Assembly (NCBI GenBank): GCA_023444055.1 | Contig: JAEZRV010000087.1 | Span: forward strand, 1-64,000 | Origin: Bacillota bacterium | GTDB lineage: Bacteria > Bacillota > Clostridia > Acetivibrionales > DSM-1351 | Direction of reading: 5' to 3' | Length of the DNA: 64,000 nt | In this document: piece after piece, positions 27,722 through 35,304 of the stretch | Layout of the letters: each line of letters opens with the position of its first letter | Position numbering within the stretch: position 1 is the first letter of the stretch | Notes under the pieces: model-generated | What the model saw: only the letters and a program-made list of their open reading frames with translations | The model's database searches: none | Told to the model about the DNA's origin: nothing | Made by a program: the position numbers and the translations under genes

Positions 27722-27750
27722 TTGAGTATATATTGTAAATAATATATACT
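27722..27750 (+). promoter_or_regulatory. Promoter with overlapping palindromic operator
   Basis: TTGAGT (27722-27727) and TATACT (27745-27750) are separated by 17 bp, a good sigma-A spacing. A perfect inverted repeat AGTATATATT / AATATATACT (27725-27734 and 27741-27750) covers the spacer and the -10 box. A repressor bound here would block transcription of the ATPase-nuclease pair. Confidence 0.5.
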
Positions 27751-27786
27751 TTACTTAGTAATTAAGATGTTTAGAAGGGGATATTT

Positions 27787-29205
27787 ATGCAAATTTATTT
27801 TAGTGTACAAGACTTTGGGAAAATTAAAGAAGCTAAAGTTAATATAAGCAATTATACAGTATTTGTTGGAAATAATAACAGTGGAAAAACATATTTAATG
27901 CAATTGATTTATGGTATATTGGTACGTTTAACGCAATTTAATACAATAGACACCTATACTAAAAAAATAGTAGATGAATTAAAGAAGAATACTGTATTAA
28001 GGATTAATAATGAAATTGTTGAAATGATTCAGAATTGTATAAATAATTATTTGGAAAAGAATAAAGAAAAAATAATTTATGAAATTTTTCAGAAGGAAAT
28101 TCAAATAAATAAATTATATATAGAATTGACTTTGGATGAAGATGATAATTTTGAATTTCAGTATTTAGAATCAGATAGAATTAAGGAAATAACTAATGTT
28201 TTTACTAGTTTTAAGACGAAGAAAAATGATACAATTAATGTAGAAAAGCTGATGACTAATTTGTTTAGTTTAAATAAACCCTTTTCTGTTATGGTAGCGG
28301 GTTCTTTTAATAATAAAAATAAGAGTACTGTTGATTCGATAACAGTAAGCATGCGTGATGAAAATGAAGATGTTTTCAGCAGTTCTATTATTCAACACAT
28401 ACTCAATCTAAATGAAAAAGAAAACTATTTGTTTATACCAGCATCAAGAACTGGATTGTTATTATTGTATAGAGAATTTTTTGCAAAAAAGACAGACGAA
28501 TTAATTACTGTTTTTAGTAATAATGAACAAAATCAAAATAAAAATAAATATGGATTAACAATGCCTGTTTATGATTTTTTGAGATTTTTACAGACTGCAA
28601 AAGTTAATGAAAAGAAGGTACAACAGAATAGTAAACTTATTAGTTTTATAGAAGAAAATATTATTGAAGGACATCTATCTTTAAACAGTGATAATAAAAT
28701 TGAATACACTCCACAAAACTGCACGAATATAATTCCATTATACTTAACATCATCAATGATTAATGAATTGACTCCATTAATTTTACAGTTATCAGACGAT
28801 AGAAATCCACAGTACTTAATTATTGATGAGATTGAAACGAGTTTACATCCTAGTAAGCAAGTTGAAATGGCAAGGTTATTAAGCCGATTAAACAATTCTG
28901 GAACAAAGTTAATTGTGAGTACGCATAGTGATACTATGGCAACTAAAATTAATAATTTGCTATTATTGTCACTTTCAAAATTATCAAAAGAAAAGAAAAG
29001 CGAAATATTGAAAAAAACCAGAATGACACAAAGCGATCTTTTGAAAAATCAAAACATTCATATTTATCAATTTGAAAATATTAATAGCGGAAAAAGTATA
29101 GTAAAAGAAGTATACTTTAACCAGCACACAGGGTATCAATTTGATATGTTTAATGACTCTGTGTTGAATTTATATAATGAATCAAAAACAATATTGGAGA
29201 TATGA
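27787..29205 (+). CDS. OLD/AAA15-like ATPase, candidate defence protein
   Basis: The 472-residue ATPase has Walker A GNNNSGKT (residues 28-35), an ABC-like signature SSMINELTPL (about 320-330), Walker B YLIIDEIETSLHP (D346, E347) and a switch histidine in STHSDT (H380). These are the hallmarks of the SMC-like AAA ATPases found in defence systems such as OLD nucleases, PARIS and Septu. No TOPRIM nuclease domain follows, so the effector is likely the next gene. AGAAGGGG precedes the ATG. The gene is more AT-rich than its neighbours and stands alone in a long intergenic region, suggesting transfer. Confidence 0.8.
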   Translation: MQIYFSVQDFGKIKEAKVNISNYTVFVGNNNSGKTYLMQLIYGILVRLTQFNTIDTYTKKIVDELKKNTVLRINNEIVEMIQNCINNYLEKNKEKIIYEIFQKEIQINKLYIELTLDEDDNFEFQYLESDRIKEITNVFTSFKTKKNDTINVEKLMTNLFSLNKPFSVMVAGSFNNKNKSTVDSITVSMRDENEDVFSSSIIQHILNLNEKENYLFIPASRTGLLLLYREFFAKKTDELITVFSNNEQNQNKNKYGLTMPVYDFLRFLQTAKVNEKKVQQNSKLISFIEENIIEGHLSLNSDNKIEYTPQNCTNIIPLYLTSSMINELTPLILQLSDDRNPQYLIIDEIETSLHPSKQVEMARLLSRLNNSGTKLIVSTHSDTMATKINNLLLLSLSKLSKEKKSEILKKTRMTQSDLLKNQNIHIYQFENINSGKSIVKEVYFNQHTGYQFDMFNDSVLNLYNESKTILEI

Positions 29206-29206
29206 A

Positions 29207-29920
29207 ATGGAACTAAATTTGAAACAGATAAAAGATGTAAATAATATACCAAAAGGTGGATTATACAAAGTTGAAAAAAATCAAACCATAAAAATTATTG
29301 AACAACAAGATGATTTAAATGATGTAGTTGAGTTAGAGTTTATGGTAAATGATAATCAATATGGTATATTTGGATATGAGTTCAAACCAGAATTTGTTAA
29401 AAAACACGGATGCAAAACAGCAGATATATTATGCTTTTTCGTTGATGATAATTTAAAAGAGGTTCATACATACATTTTTGATATGAAAAGGAATATAATT
29501 GCATTTGATGTGATGTGGGAATCGGAAAAACTAAGAAAAATACCAGTTAGGGAAATTATAGATTATATTTCACAAATAGAAGCTTCTGTACGACATAAGA
29601 ATTGTTTATTACAGTATATGTCTGAATATTGTGAAACTCAAAAGTTAGGTATTGCAACAAGGTATTTTGACCAAGAAAAGTTAAGAAAGCTTGCTGAGAA
29701 ATTATTAGAATCAACAAAAATATCATCAGGTATTACTAATCCATTAATTGAAAATAAGTTAAAATTAACAAAATTGCCAATAGAAATAGAGGCGACTATA
29801 GTACAGTTGTTTGCAGAGAAAAAAATGAAAATATTAGGTGAAATTCATGATTTTGAAGTTTACATATTAGAAAAAAATATACAAGAAAATATATTTGAAT
29901 ATAAATTAGTAGTAATATAG
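29207..29920 (+). CDS. Unrecognised partner of the AAA ATPase, possible PD-(D/E)XK nuclease
   Basis: The ATG begins one base after the ATPase stop codon, so the two genes are co-translated. The 237-residue product matches no family I recognise. A strand-like segment TADILCFFV (D73) followed by TYIFDMKRN (D92, K94) resembles the D...(D/E)xK active site of restriction-like nucleases, with acidic residues upstream in YEFKPEF (E58). The C-terminal half is helical. A nuclease effector controlled by the ATPase is inferred, not shown. An AT-rich gap and a MATE gene on the other strand follow. Confidence 0.6.
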   Translation: MELNLKQIKDVNNIPKGGLYKVEKNQTIKIIEQQDDLNDVVELEFMVNDNQYGIFGYEFKPEFVKKHGCKTADILCFFVDDNLKEVHTYIFDMKRNIIAFDVMWESEKLRKIPVREIIDYISQIEASVRHKNCLLQYMSEYCETQKLGIATRYFDQEKLRKLAEKLLESTKISSGITNPLIENKLKLTKLPIEIEATIVQLFAEKKMKILGEIHDFEVYILEKNIQENIFEYKLVVI

Positions 29921-29986
29921 TTTTGAAAATTTGTACTGTGAATTATTGTATAATCTTTAGATATGGTTATCCTATATAACGTAAAT

Positions 29987-30018
29987 AAGTACTTGTTATT
30001 TAAAGAAAACAAGTACTT
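29987..30018 (+). terminator. Hairpin after the two-gene cassette
   Basis: AAGTACTTGTT (29987-29997) pairs with AACAAGTACTT (30008-30018), an 11-bp perfect stem. It lies 67 nt past the second gene of the cassette, which marks that pair as one transcription unit. Confidence 0.6.
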
Positions 30019-30100
30019 AAAGAGATTATCTTATATATTGTGTCAAAAAATCATCTTAAACTATAAAAGTAATTATATTCTAAGAATTAGTTTAATAAGC

Positions 30101-31465
30101 TTAAAATACATCCCTCGTCACATTATTCAGCCATTTTTTGCTTTTGTATCTCCAAGTAGCAAGAGGTACTTTAAGAAGTTCGTCACTCATTAATATTATA
30201 TACACAACTGGTACGCTCCATTTGAAAACAAAAGCTGCTAATGCGCCTACCAAAATTGAGCCGCCCCACATTGTGGATACATCAAGAAATAGACCGAATT
30301 TTGTATCTCCGCCGCCTCGGAAAGTTCCAACAATCATTGTTGTATTAAAGGCCTGTGCAACAACAAAATAGGACATTATAAACATCATTGTTGAAAGATA
30401 ACCTTGAGTTTGAGCACTGAGATTGAGAGATGACATTAAAACCGGCCGTACAATGAGAATAATTAGTCCACCAAATAAGCCTGCTAATATGCTTAATTTG
30501 GTGAAGCGGCTAGCGTAAACTTTTGCAGCTTCGGTATTATTTTCACCGATAGTCTTACCAATAGTAATAGCAGTAGCATTAGCTATACCAAAGGCTATAA
30601 CAGTGGCCAGTTGTCTTGTTATCTGTGCAACTGAGTTGGCAGAAACAACAGAACTTCCTAAATGCCCAATTACAACAGCATTCATAGCTACCCCTGTACC
30701 CCACATTAGCTCATTTAAAGTAACGGGTATGGAGTATACAAGAAAGTCATGGAAAATAACTTTATCACGAACAAATAAGTTGGCAAACTTAAAGTTAATA
30801 GTTTTATTAATCTTCTTTGCATAAATAAAAACACAAATAAGCTCAATTGCTCTTGCTGATACGGTTGCAAGAGCTGCTCCTTGAATTCCTAGCTTTGGAA
30901 ACCCAAATGCTCCTAAAATGAATAGTGAAGCGAGCCCTAAATTTACAGCAAAAGAGACTAGATATATAACAGTAGAAACTAAAACGCGCTCAACACTTCT
31001 CATTACATTTAAATAAATCATAGTGATAGACATGAAAATATACGATATCGCAATAATTCTCAAGTACTTAACACCTTCAGCAATAACAGGTTCTTCAGTG
31101 GTAAAAATATGCATGATTTGTGCTGGGAATAGCATTACAGCTACTGTAAAAAATATTGCTATCAGTAGCGAAAATCTCATACAAATTCCCATGACTTTTT
31201 CAATAGTAGATATATCACCTTTTCCCCAGTATTGAGCAGTCAAAACTGCGGCACCTGAGGTTAAGCCAAAGAAAATCAGTGTCATAATAAATTGAACCTG
31301 TCCAGCTAAGGACGCTGCAGAAAGTACTGTTTCACTGACATTACCAAGCATAAGGACATCTATAGAATTTATACCTACTGATAATAAGTTTTGCATGGCC
31401 ATTGGCAATATAAGTGCAAATGCCATTTTGTAAAAAGATTTTGTGTCTAATATATTGTTTTCCAT
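30101..31465 (-). CDS. MATE-family efflux transporter
   Basis: The 454-residue polytopic protein has about 12 membrane segments and MATE landmarks: an N-terminal MAMQNLLSVGINSIDVLMLG, a GAAVLTAQYWGKGD loop and a repeated second half with GVAMNAVVIGHLG. MATE proteins export drugs or metabolites using a Na+ or H+ gradient at the cytoplasmic membrane. The substrate is unknown. The start codon is preceded by a hairpin leader instead of a nearby ribosome binding site. Confidence 0.93.
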   Translation of the reverse strand: MENNILDTKSFYKMAFALILPMAMQNLLSVGINSIDVLMLGNVSETVLSAASLAGQVQFIMTLIFFGLTSGAAVLTAQYWGKGDISTIEKVMGICMRFSLLIAIFFTVAVMLFPAQIMHIFTTEEPVIAEGVKYLRIIAISYIFMSITMIYLNVMRSVERVLVSTVIYLVSFAVNLGLASLFILGAFGFPKLGIQGAALATVSARAIELICVFIYAKKINKTINFKFANLFVRDKVIFHDFLVYSIPVTLNELMWGTGVAMNAVVIGHLGSSVVSANSVAQITRQLATVIAFGIANATAITIGKTIGENNTEAAKVYASRFTKLSILAGLFGGLIILIVRPVLMSSLNLSAQTQGYLSTMMFIMSYFVVAQAFNTTMIVGTFRGGGDTKFGLFLDVSTMWGGSILVGALAAFVFKWSVPVVYIILMSDELLKVPLATWRYKSKKWLNNVTRDVF

Positions 31466-31473
31466 TTTAAATT

Positions 31474-31523
31474 TCCATGCCTCATATTAATAAATAATGA
31501 CATGGATTTGGCACCACCTTTAA
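31474..31523 (-). promoter_or_regulatory. Hairpin between ribosome binding site and start of the MATE gene
   Basis: On the minus strand AAAGGTGGTGCC is followed by AAA, TCCATGTC, an AT-rich loop, GGCATGGA, then AATTTAAA and the ATG. The stem is 8 bp with one G-U pair. Folding would put AAAGGTGG about 13-15 nt from the start codon. No other ribosome binding site lies between the hairpin and the ATG. Confidence 0.6.
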
Positions 31524-31661
31524 ATATTTCTTAAAATTTTTATTAAGTGTAAATATCAAATCTTCAACTAGTATATCATAACATAACCTATTAAGATAAG
31601 TACAGAACATAAAAAAATGTCTAATCATGAAGAATTATACAAGATAAAAGGGTAAGATGAA

Positions 31662-31702
31662 AACAGAAATTCCCGACAAGAACCTTATCGGGAATTTCTG
31701 TT
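31662..31702 (-). terminator. Intrinsic terminator of the dockerin esterase gene
   Basis: AACAGAAATTCCCGA (31662-31676) and TCGGGAATTTCTGTT (31688-31702) form a 15-bp stem. On the minus strand it continues into a short T-run, as expected for the end of the esterase transcript. Confidence 0.75.
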
Positions 31703-31814
31703 GTGCGCACAGCAGGGGCGCTTTATCTTTTATTCAAAATGCCTCTTATAAAATAGTGTCTCTATAAAGTGGTGTCTTTATTAAATAGTGGTTTTACAAT
31801 TAGTTCGACTTTTC

Positions 31815-32927
31815 TCATAGAAGCTTCTTTTTCATCAATGCAAAATCTATAGCATCTTGAGCTCCATCACCATTCATATCTGCAGCCTTGTCCCAGAACT
31901 CGTATTTATTGACATTCATACCTAACAAAATCATTCTGAACGTTGCAAAATCAAGTGAATTAAAAGCACCGTCACCATTAACATCACCTTCAAGAACTGT
32001 TGGTGAAGTTGTTCTGCAACGGTCAAAAAAATCAAAAACATCAGGCAACACCATAGGTACCATCCCCGGATGGTCTGCATTTACTTCCTTATATTCGTTT
32101 TTGTAACCTTTATTTGTCATCCATGAATTTAATAACCTGCTTGAACTTAATGATGGTGCCTGAGTTCCTTCAGTTATAAAGATTGGAGTATTTCGTACAT
32201 TATCCCATGGATAGTCTGTTTCCTGTACAAATGGTCCCGACATAGGTGCTAGAGCCGTCCAGTATTTAGAATATTTACCACCAATATACCATGTGCCTCC
32301 ACTACCCATGGAGTGTCCAGTAAGAAATACCGAACCTGTGTCAATGGGATATTCGTTTAATACTATTTCCAATACATTGATTACATCTTTTTCACTGAGT
32401 TCATTTGTGCGTTCGCTATCCTCTGTAACTTGAGACATGAGCTTCGCTGCTTCATCCGGTTTGCCGAAAGGAGCCGAAAGTCTTAGGAAGTTTCCATATG
32501 CACCAGTATGACCAATAGGTGAGACCAATATGTATCCGTGCTCCATGGCAAGATTGATCATTTGTTTGTTGTTCTGAACCAAATATGAACTCTCGTCATT
32601 TCCAGCTCCATGCAGGAACATGACCAGCGGCAGCTTTGATTTGCCATCCCAATTGGTTGGAACACAGAGTCGGTAGCGTTCGGTAGTATTAGCTTCGGAA
32701 AAATAGTAAGTCCTAAGCTGATCGCCTTTTGCCTGCCACTGTGAGGAGCCGGGTTTGGAAATTGACTTTGCAAGAGCCTGAGATGAAAGAATTACATTCT
32801 CTGCATTGAGAGTTGTGCCAAAAGAAATTTGACGCACACTTTCAGCATATACATTTGGAGTTTCAAACATCACTGGTAATGTTATTGATATTGCCAGTGC
32901 TAATACAGAACAAAGTACTTTCTTCAA
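31815..32927 (-). CDS. Dockerin-bearing carbohydrate esterase-like hydrolase
   Basis: This secreted 370-residue protein has a signal peptide (about 1-28), a short N-terminal region and an alpha/beta-hydrolase domain of the CE1/feruloyl-esterase or PHB-depolymerase kind. Landmarks are VMFLHGAGNDES, the nucleophile motif GHSMGSGG (S206) and DHPGM for the catalytic histidine. The C-terminal dockerin reads GDVNGDGAFNSLDFATFR and ADMNGDGAQDAIDFALMK, with S-L and A-I at the recognition positions. It is expected to deacylate plant cell-wall polysaccharides within the cellulosome. Translation starts at TTG after AGGGGGA. Confidence 0.9.
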   Translation of the reverse strand: MKKVLCSVLALAISITLPVMFETPNVYAESVRQISFGTTLNAENVILSSQALAKSISKPGSSQWQAKGDQLRTYYFSEANTTERYRLCVPTNWDGKSKLPLVMFLHGAGNDESSYLVQNNKQMINLAMEHGYILVSPIGHTGAYGNFLRLSAPFGKPDEAAKLMSQVTEDSERTNELSEKDVINVLEIVLNEYPIDTGSVFLTGHSMGSGGTWYIGGKYSKYWTALAPMSGPFVQETDYPWDNVRNTPIFITEGTQAPSLSSSRLLNSWMTNKGYKNEYKEVNADHPGMVPMVLPDVFDFFDRCRTTSPTVLEGDVNGDGAFNSLDFATFRMILLGMNVNKYEFWDKAADMNGDGAQDAIDFALMKKKLL

Positions 32928-33163
32928 GATAATTCCCCCTTAAATGATTATTTATTGTAAAATAATTGGTTATATACCTCATTATTTCATTAATTATTCT
33001 ATTAGTAAATAAATATTTTTTGAACTCGTGAAACTGTCCTCAAGTATGTCGAAAAACTCTATAAATGAGCAAAGAATTAATAGCATTTATGAAAAGTTGC
33101 CACATGATTTGTTTTGTAATAAAATTTATGTAGAAATAATTTTTGATAAATGATGTTGGTTAA

Positions 33164-33390
33164 ACCTCCCACAAATAGCCAAGAACTCTGTTACTAATTT
33201 TGGTTGTGGAGAATAAAGAATGTATGTGCAATAACAAAAATGCGTGTCTCCACGGTATCAAAAAGTATTCTTAATGCTGAAAGTTGGCGTGGAGGTTAGT
33301 AGAATAAGAATGTGTTTGCAAAGATAAAAAAAATTGCGTACCTCCACGATATCAAAAAGTATTTCTAATGCTGAAAGTTGGCGTGGAGGT
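33164..33390 (+). ncRNA. Three tandem covarying hairpins upstream of hemW
   Basis: Three hairpins repeat with linkers of the same pattern. Copy 1: CTCCCACAA / TTGTGGAG (33167-33211). Copy 2: CTCCACG / CGTGGAG (33248-33294). Copy 3: ACCTCCACG / CGTGGAGGT (33340-33390). Copies 2 and 3 have near-identical 33-nt loops (TATCAAAAAGTAT, AATGCTGAAAGTTGG); copy 1 has a diverged loop of 29 nt, but its stem is preserved by paired changes. The last copy ends 20 nt before the hemW start. The element fills much of the 482-bp gap after the esterase gene. No known riboswitch class was recognised. Confidence 0.55.
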
Positions 33391-33409
33391 TAGTATGAGG
33401 AGATAAATT

Positions 33410-34552
33410 ATGTCAACAATGACGAAATCAGGTTTATATATTCACGTTCCTTTTTGTAGCTCAAAATGTAACTATTGTGATTTTAATTCATATGCAGGAA
33501 AGCTTTATTTTGAGGAAAGCTACTTTAATGCTATGAAAAAAGAAATTGAGCTTTATGCAGAAACAATGAAAAACAATTCTATTGAAACAATTTTTATAGG
33601 AGGGGGAACACCTTCTTGCGTTAACCATCAGTACATAACTGGAATACTGGATATGTGCAAAATAAATTTCAATATAGCTGAAAGCTGTGAGATAAGCATA
33701 GAAAGCAATCCGGGTACTCTTGAACTTGATAAACTGACGGCATATAGAAGCTGTGGGATCAACAGGATAAGTATTGGACTACAGGCTTACCAGAGCAATT
33801 TGTTAAAATATTTGGGAAGGCGACATTCAACTGATGACTTTATATCCAGCGTGCAGTTAGCAAAAAAAGCAGGATTTAATAACATAAATGCTGATGTGAT
33901 ATTTGGAATCCCCGGTCAGACAATGGGGGATTGGACAGAAACCTTAAAAGTCTTAGTTGATTTGGATATTACACATATTTCAGCATATAGCTTGAAAATT
34001 GAAGATGGGACAAAGTTTGGTGACATGCTGGAAAATGGTGAGTTAGTACAGGTTGAAGACGAGCTTGACAGAAATATGTATCACTATGCAATTGATTATT
34101 TAAAGCAAAATGGTTTTAATCAGTACGAGTTATCAAACTTTTCCAAGGAAGGCCATCAGTGCAAGCACAACCTGATATATTGGAAATGTGAAGATTATTT
34201 AGGCTTGGGTACTGGTTCTCATTCTTTATTAAAATGTGAAAGATTTTCAAATAAGTGTTCTGTTGAAGAATATATTAAGGACATAGAAAAGGGAATTAAG
34301 CCTATTGAAGAACAATTTAAGCTTGAATGTTCTGATAAAATATCAGAGTATATGTTTTTGGGGCTTAGATTAAATCAAGGTGTAAGTAATACAGACTTTA
34401 AGAAGTTGTTTAACAGGGATATGTTTGATTTATATAAAGAAAGTTTTGATGAACTCCAAAAAAACAGCCTAATTGAAATTGATGGGGAAGTTGTAACGCT
34501 TACCAGATTAGGTCTGGATTTAGCTAATCAGGTGTTTGTCAAATTCGTATAA
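33410..34552 (+). CDS. hemW: HemW-type radical SAM protein
   Basis: HemW (380 residues) is a radical SAM protein formerly annotated as oxygen-independent coproporphyrinogen III oxidase and now regarded as a haem-binding or haem-inserting protein. The cluster cysteines are C16, C20 and C23 (FCSSKCNYCDF). GGGTPS, a second glycine-rich motif, and the C-terminal HemN-like domain (EYMFLGLRLNQGV) are present. GAGGAG lies 7 nt before the ATG. It is preceded by the hairpin array, which suggests control at the leader. Confidence 0.92.
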   Translation: MSTMTKSGLYIHVPFCSSKCNYCDFNSYAGKLYFEESYFNAMKKEIELYAETMKNNSIETIFIGGGTPSCVNHQYITGILDMCKINFNIAESCEISIESNPGTLELDKLTAYRSCGINRISIGLQAYQSNLLKYLGRRHSTDDFISSVQLAKKAGFNNINADVIFGIPGQTMGDWTETLKVLVDLDITHISAYSLKIEDGTKFGDMLENGELVQVEDELDRNMYHYAIDYLKQNGFNQYELSNFSKEGHQCKHNLIYWKCEDYLGLGTGSHSLLKCERFSNKCSVEEYIKDIEKGIKPIEEQFKLECSDKISEYMFLGLRLNQGVSNTDFKKLFNRDMFDLYKESFDELQKNSLIEIDGEVVTLTRLGLDLANQVFVKFV

Positions 34553-34596
34553 CGCTGGGCACATATGTGTACAAGCCGTATCACAGGGAAAAAAAT

Positions 34597-34630
34597 AAAA
34601 ACTCAGATAAGATATCTGAGTTTTTGTTTT
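34597..34630. terminator. Bidirectional terminator between hemW and rpsT
   Basis: AAAAACTCAGATA and TATCTGAGTTTTT form a 13-bp stem with a 3-nt loop and T-runs on both strands, so it serves both converging genes. Confidence 0.85.
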
Positions 34631-34641
34631 ATAATTAAAAA

Positions 34642-34902
34642 TTATTTTGCTGCATTTAAAGCCTTTGCTAATCTAGATTTCTTTCTCGCAGCATTGTTCT
34701 TATGAAGTAAATTCTTAGCTACGGCCTTATCTAAAGCCTTAGTAGTTGATTTGTATGAATCAGAAGCTACATCTGATTTAGCTGTAATAGCTTCTTTACA
34801 TTTCTTTATAGAAGTCTTAAGAGCTGACTTTTTAATAGTGTTTTGTAAAGTCTTAGCCTCAGTTACTTTAACTCTCTTTATAGCTGATTTTATGTTTGGC
34901 AA
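34642..34902 (-). CDS. rpsT: 30S ribosomal protein S20
   Basis: S20 (86 residues) binds 16S rRNA in the 30S body. It is lysine-rich and starts PNIKSAIKRVKV after the initiator, with LHKNNAARKKSRL near the C-terminus. The start is a TTG at 34902, 6 nt after AGGAGGTG; the ATG-less extension to 34911 would overlap that site. In E. coli rpsT also uses a UUG start, which is part of autoregulation. A similar control here is inferred. Confidence 0.95.
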   Translation of the reverse strand: MPNIKSAIKRVKVTEAKTLQNTIKKSALKTSIKKCKEAITAKSDVASDSYKSTTKALDKAVAKNLLHKNNAARKKSRLAKALNAAK

Positions 34903-35004
34903 AGTATTCACCTCCTGCGAGCCTAAATTTGCTTAATTCATGAGCAAAAATTACTTATAATATTTAATCGGTCGATAAACCGCTTCTTGCCCGTAACAGA
35001 TGAT

Positions 35005-35033
35005 ATTCTACCACGAAAAATAATAAAAAGCAA
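35005..35033 (-). promoter_or_regulatory. Promoter of rpsT
   Basis: On the minus strand TTGCTT (35028-35033) and TAGAAT (35005-35010) are 17 bp apart. Transcription would start about 95 nt upstream of rpsT. The leader includes a small hairpin CGGT...ACCG near 34970. The remainder of the 400-bp divergent gap shows nothing else recognisable. Confidence 0.5.
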
Positions 35034-35304
35034 GTAAAAACCTAGAATTTTCTAATTTTATGATTTTATTAAATAACTCATAAACTTCTGGTAGCAATAA
35101 AAGAAAAAATAATAGGTTCAAGGTGTAAGGCAGTAAGTAACCTAATTATTTAAATTGTGTTGTAAATAGCTGTAATTGGATTGAAATTTTAGTGCGCAAA
35201 GGGATATAATTCTATTAATGGAAGATATAAAGTGTTTAAGAGAAGTTGTTATAAGAAATTAAAATCTTTAATCTGTTATTACTTGTAGCTAGGAGGTTTT
35301 TAAT

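Noticed and set aside
29963..30193. 76-residue plus-strand frame between the AAA cassette and the MATE gene
   Set aside because: It starts before a terminator hairpin, runs over the 3' end of the MATE gene and lacks a ribosome binding site.
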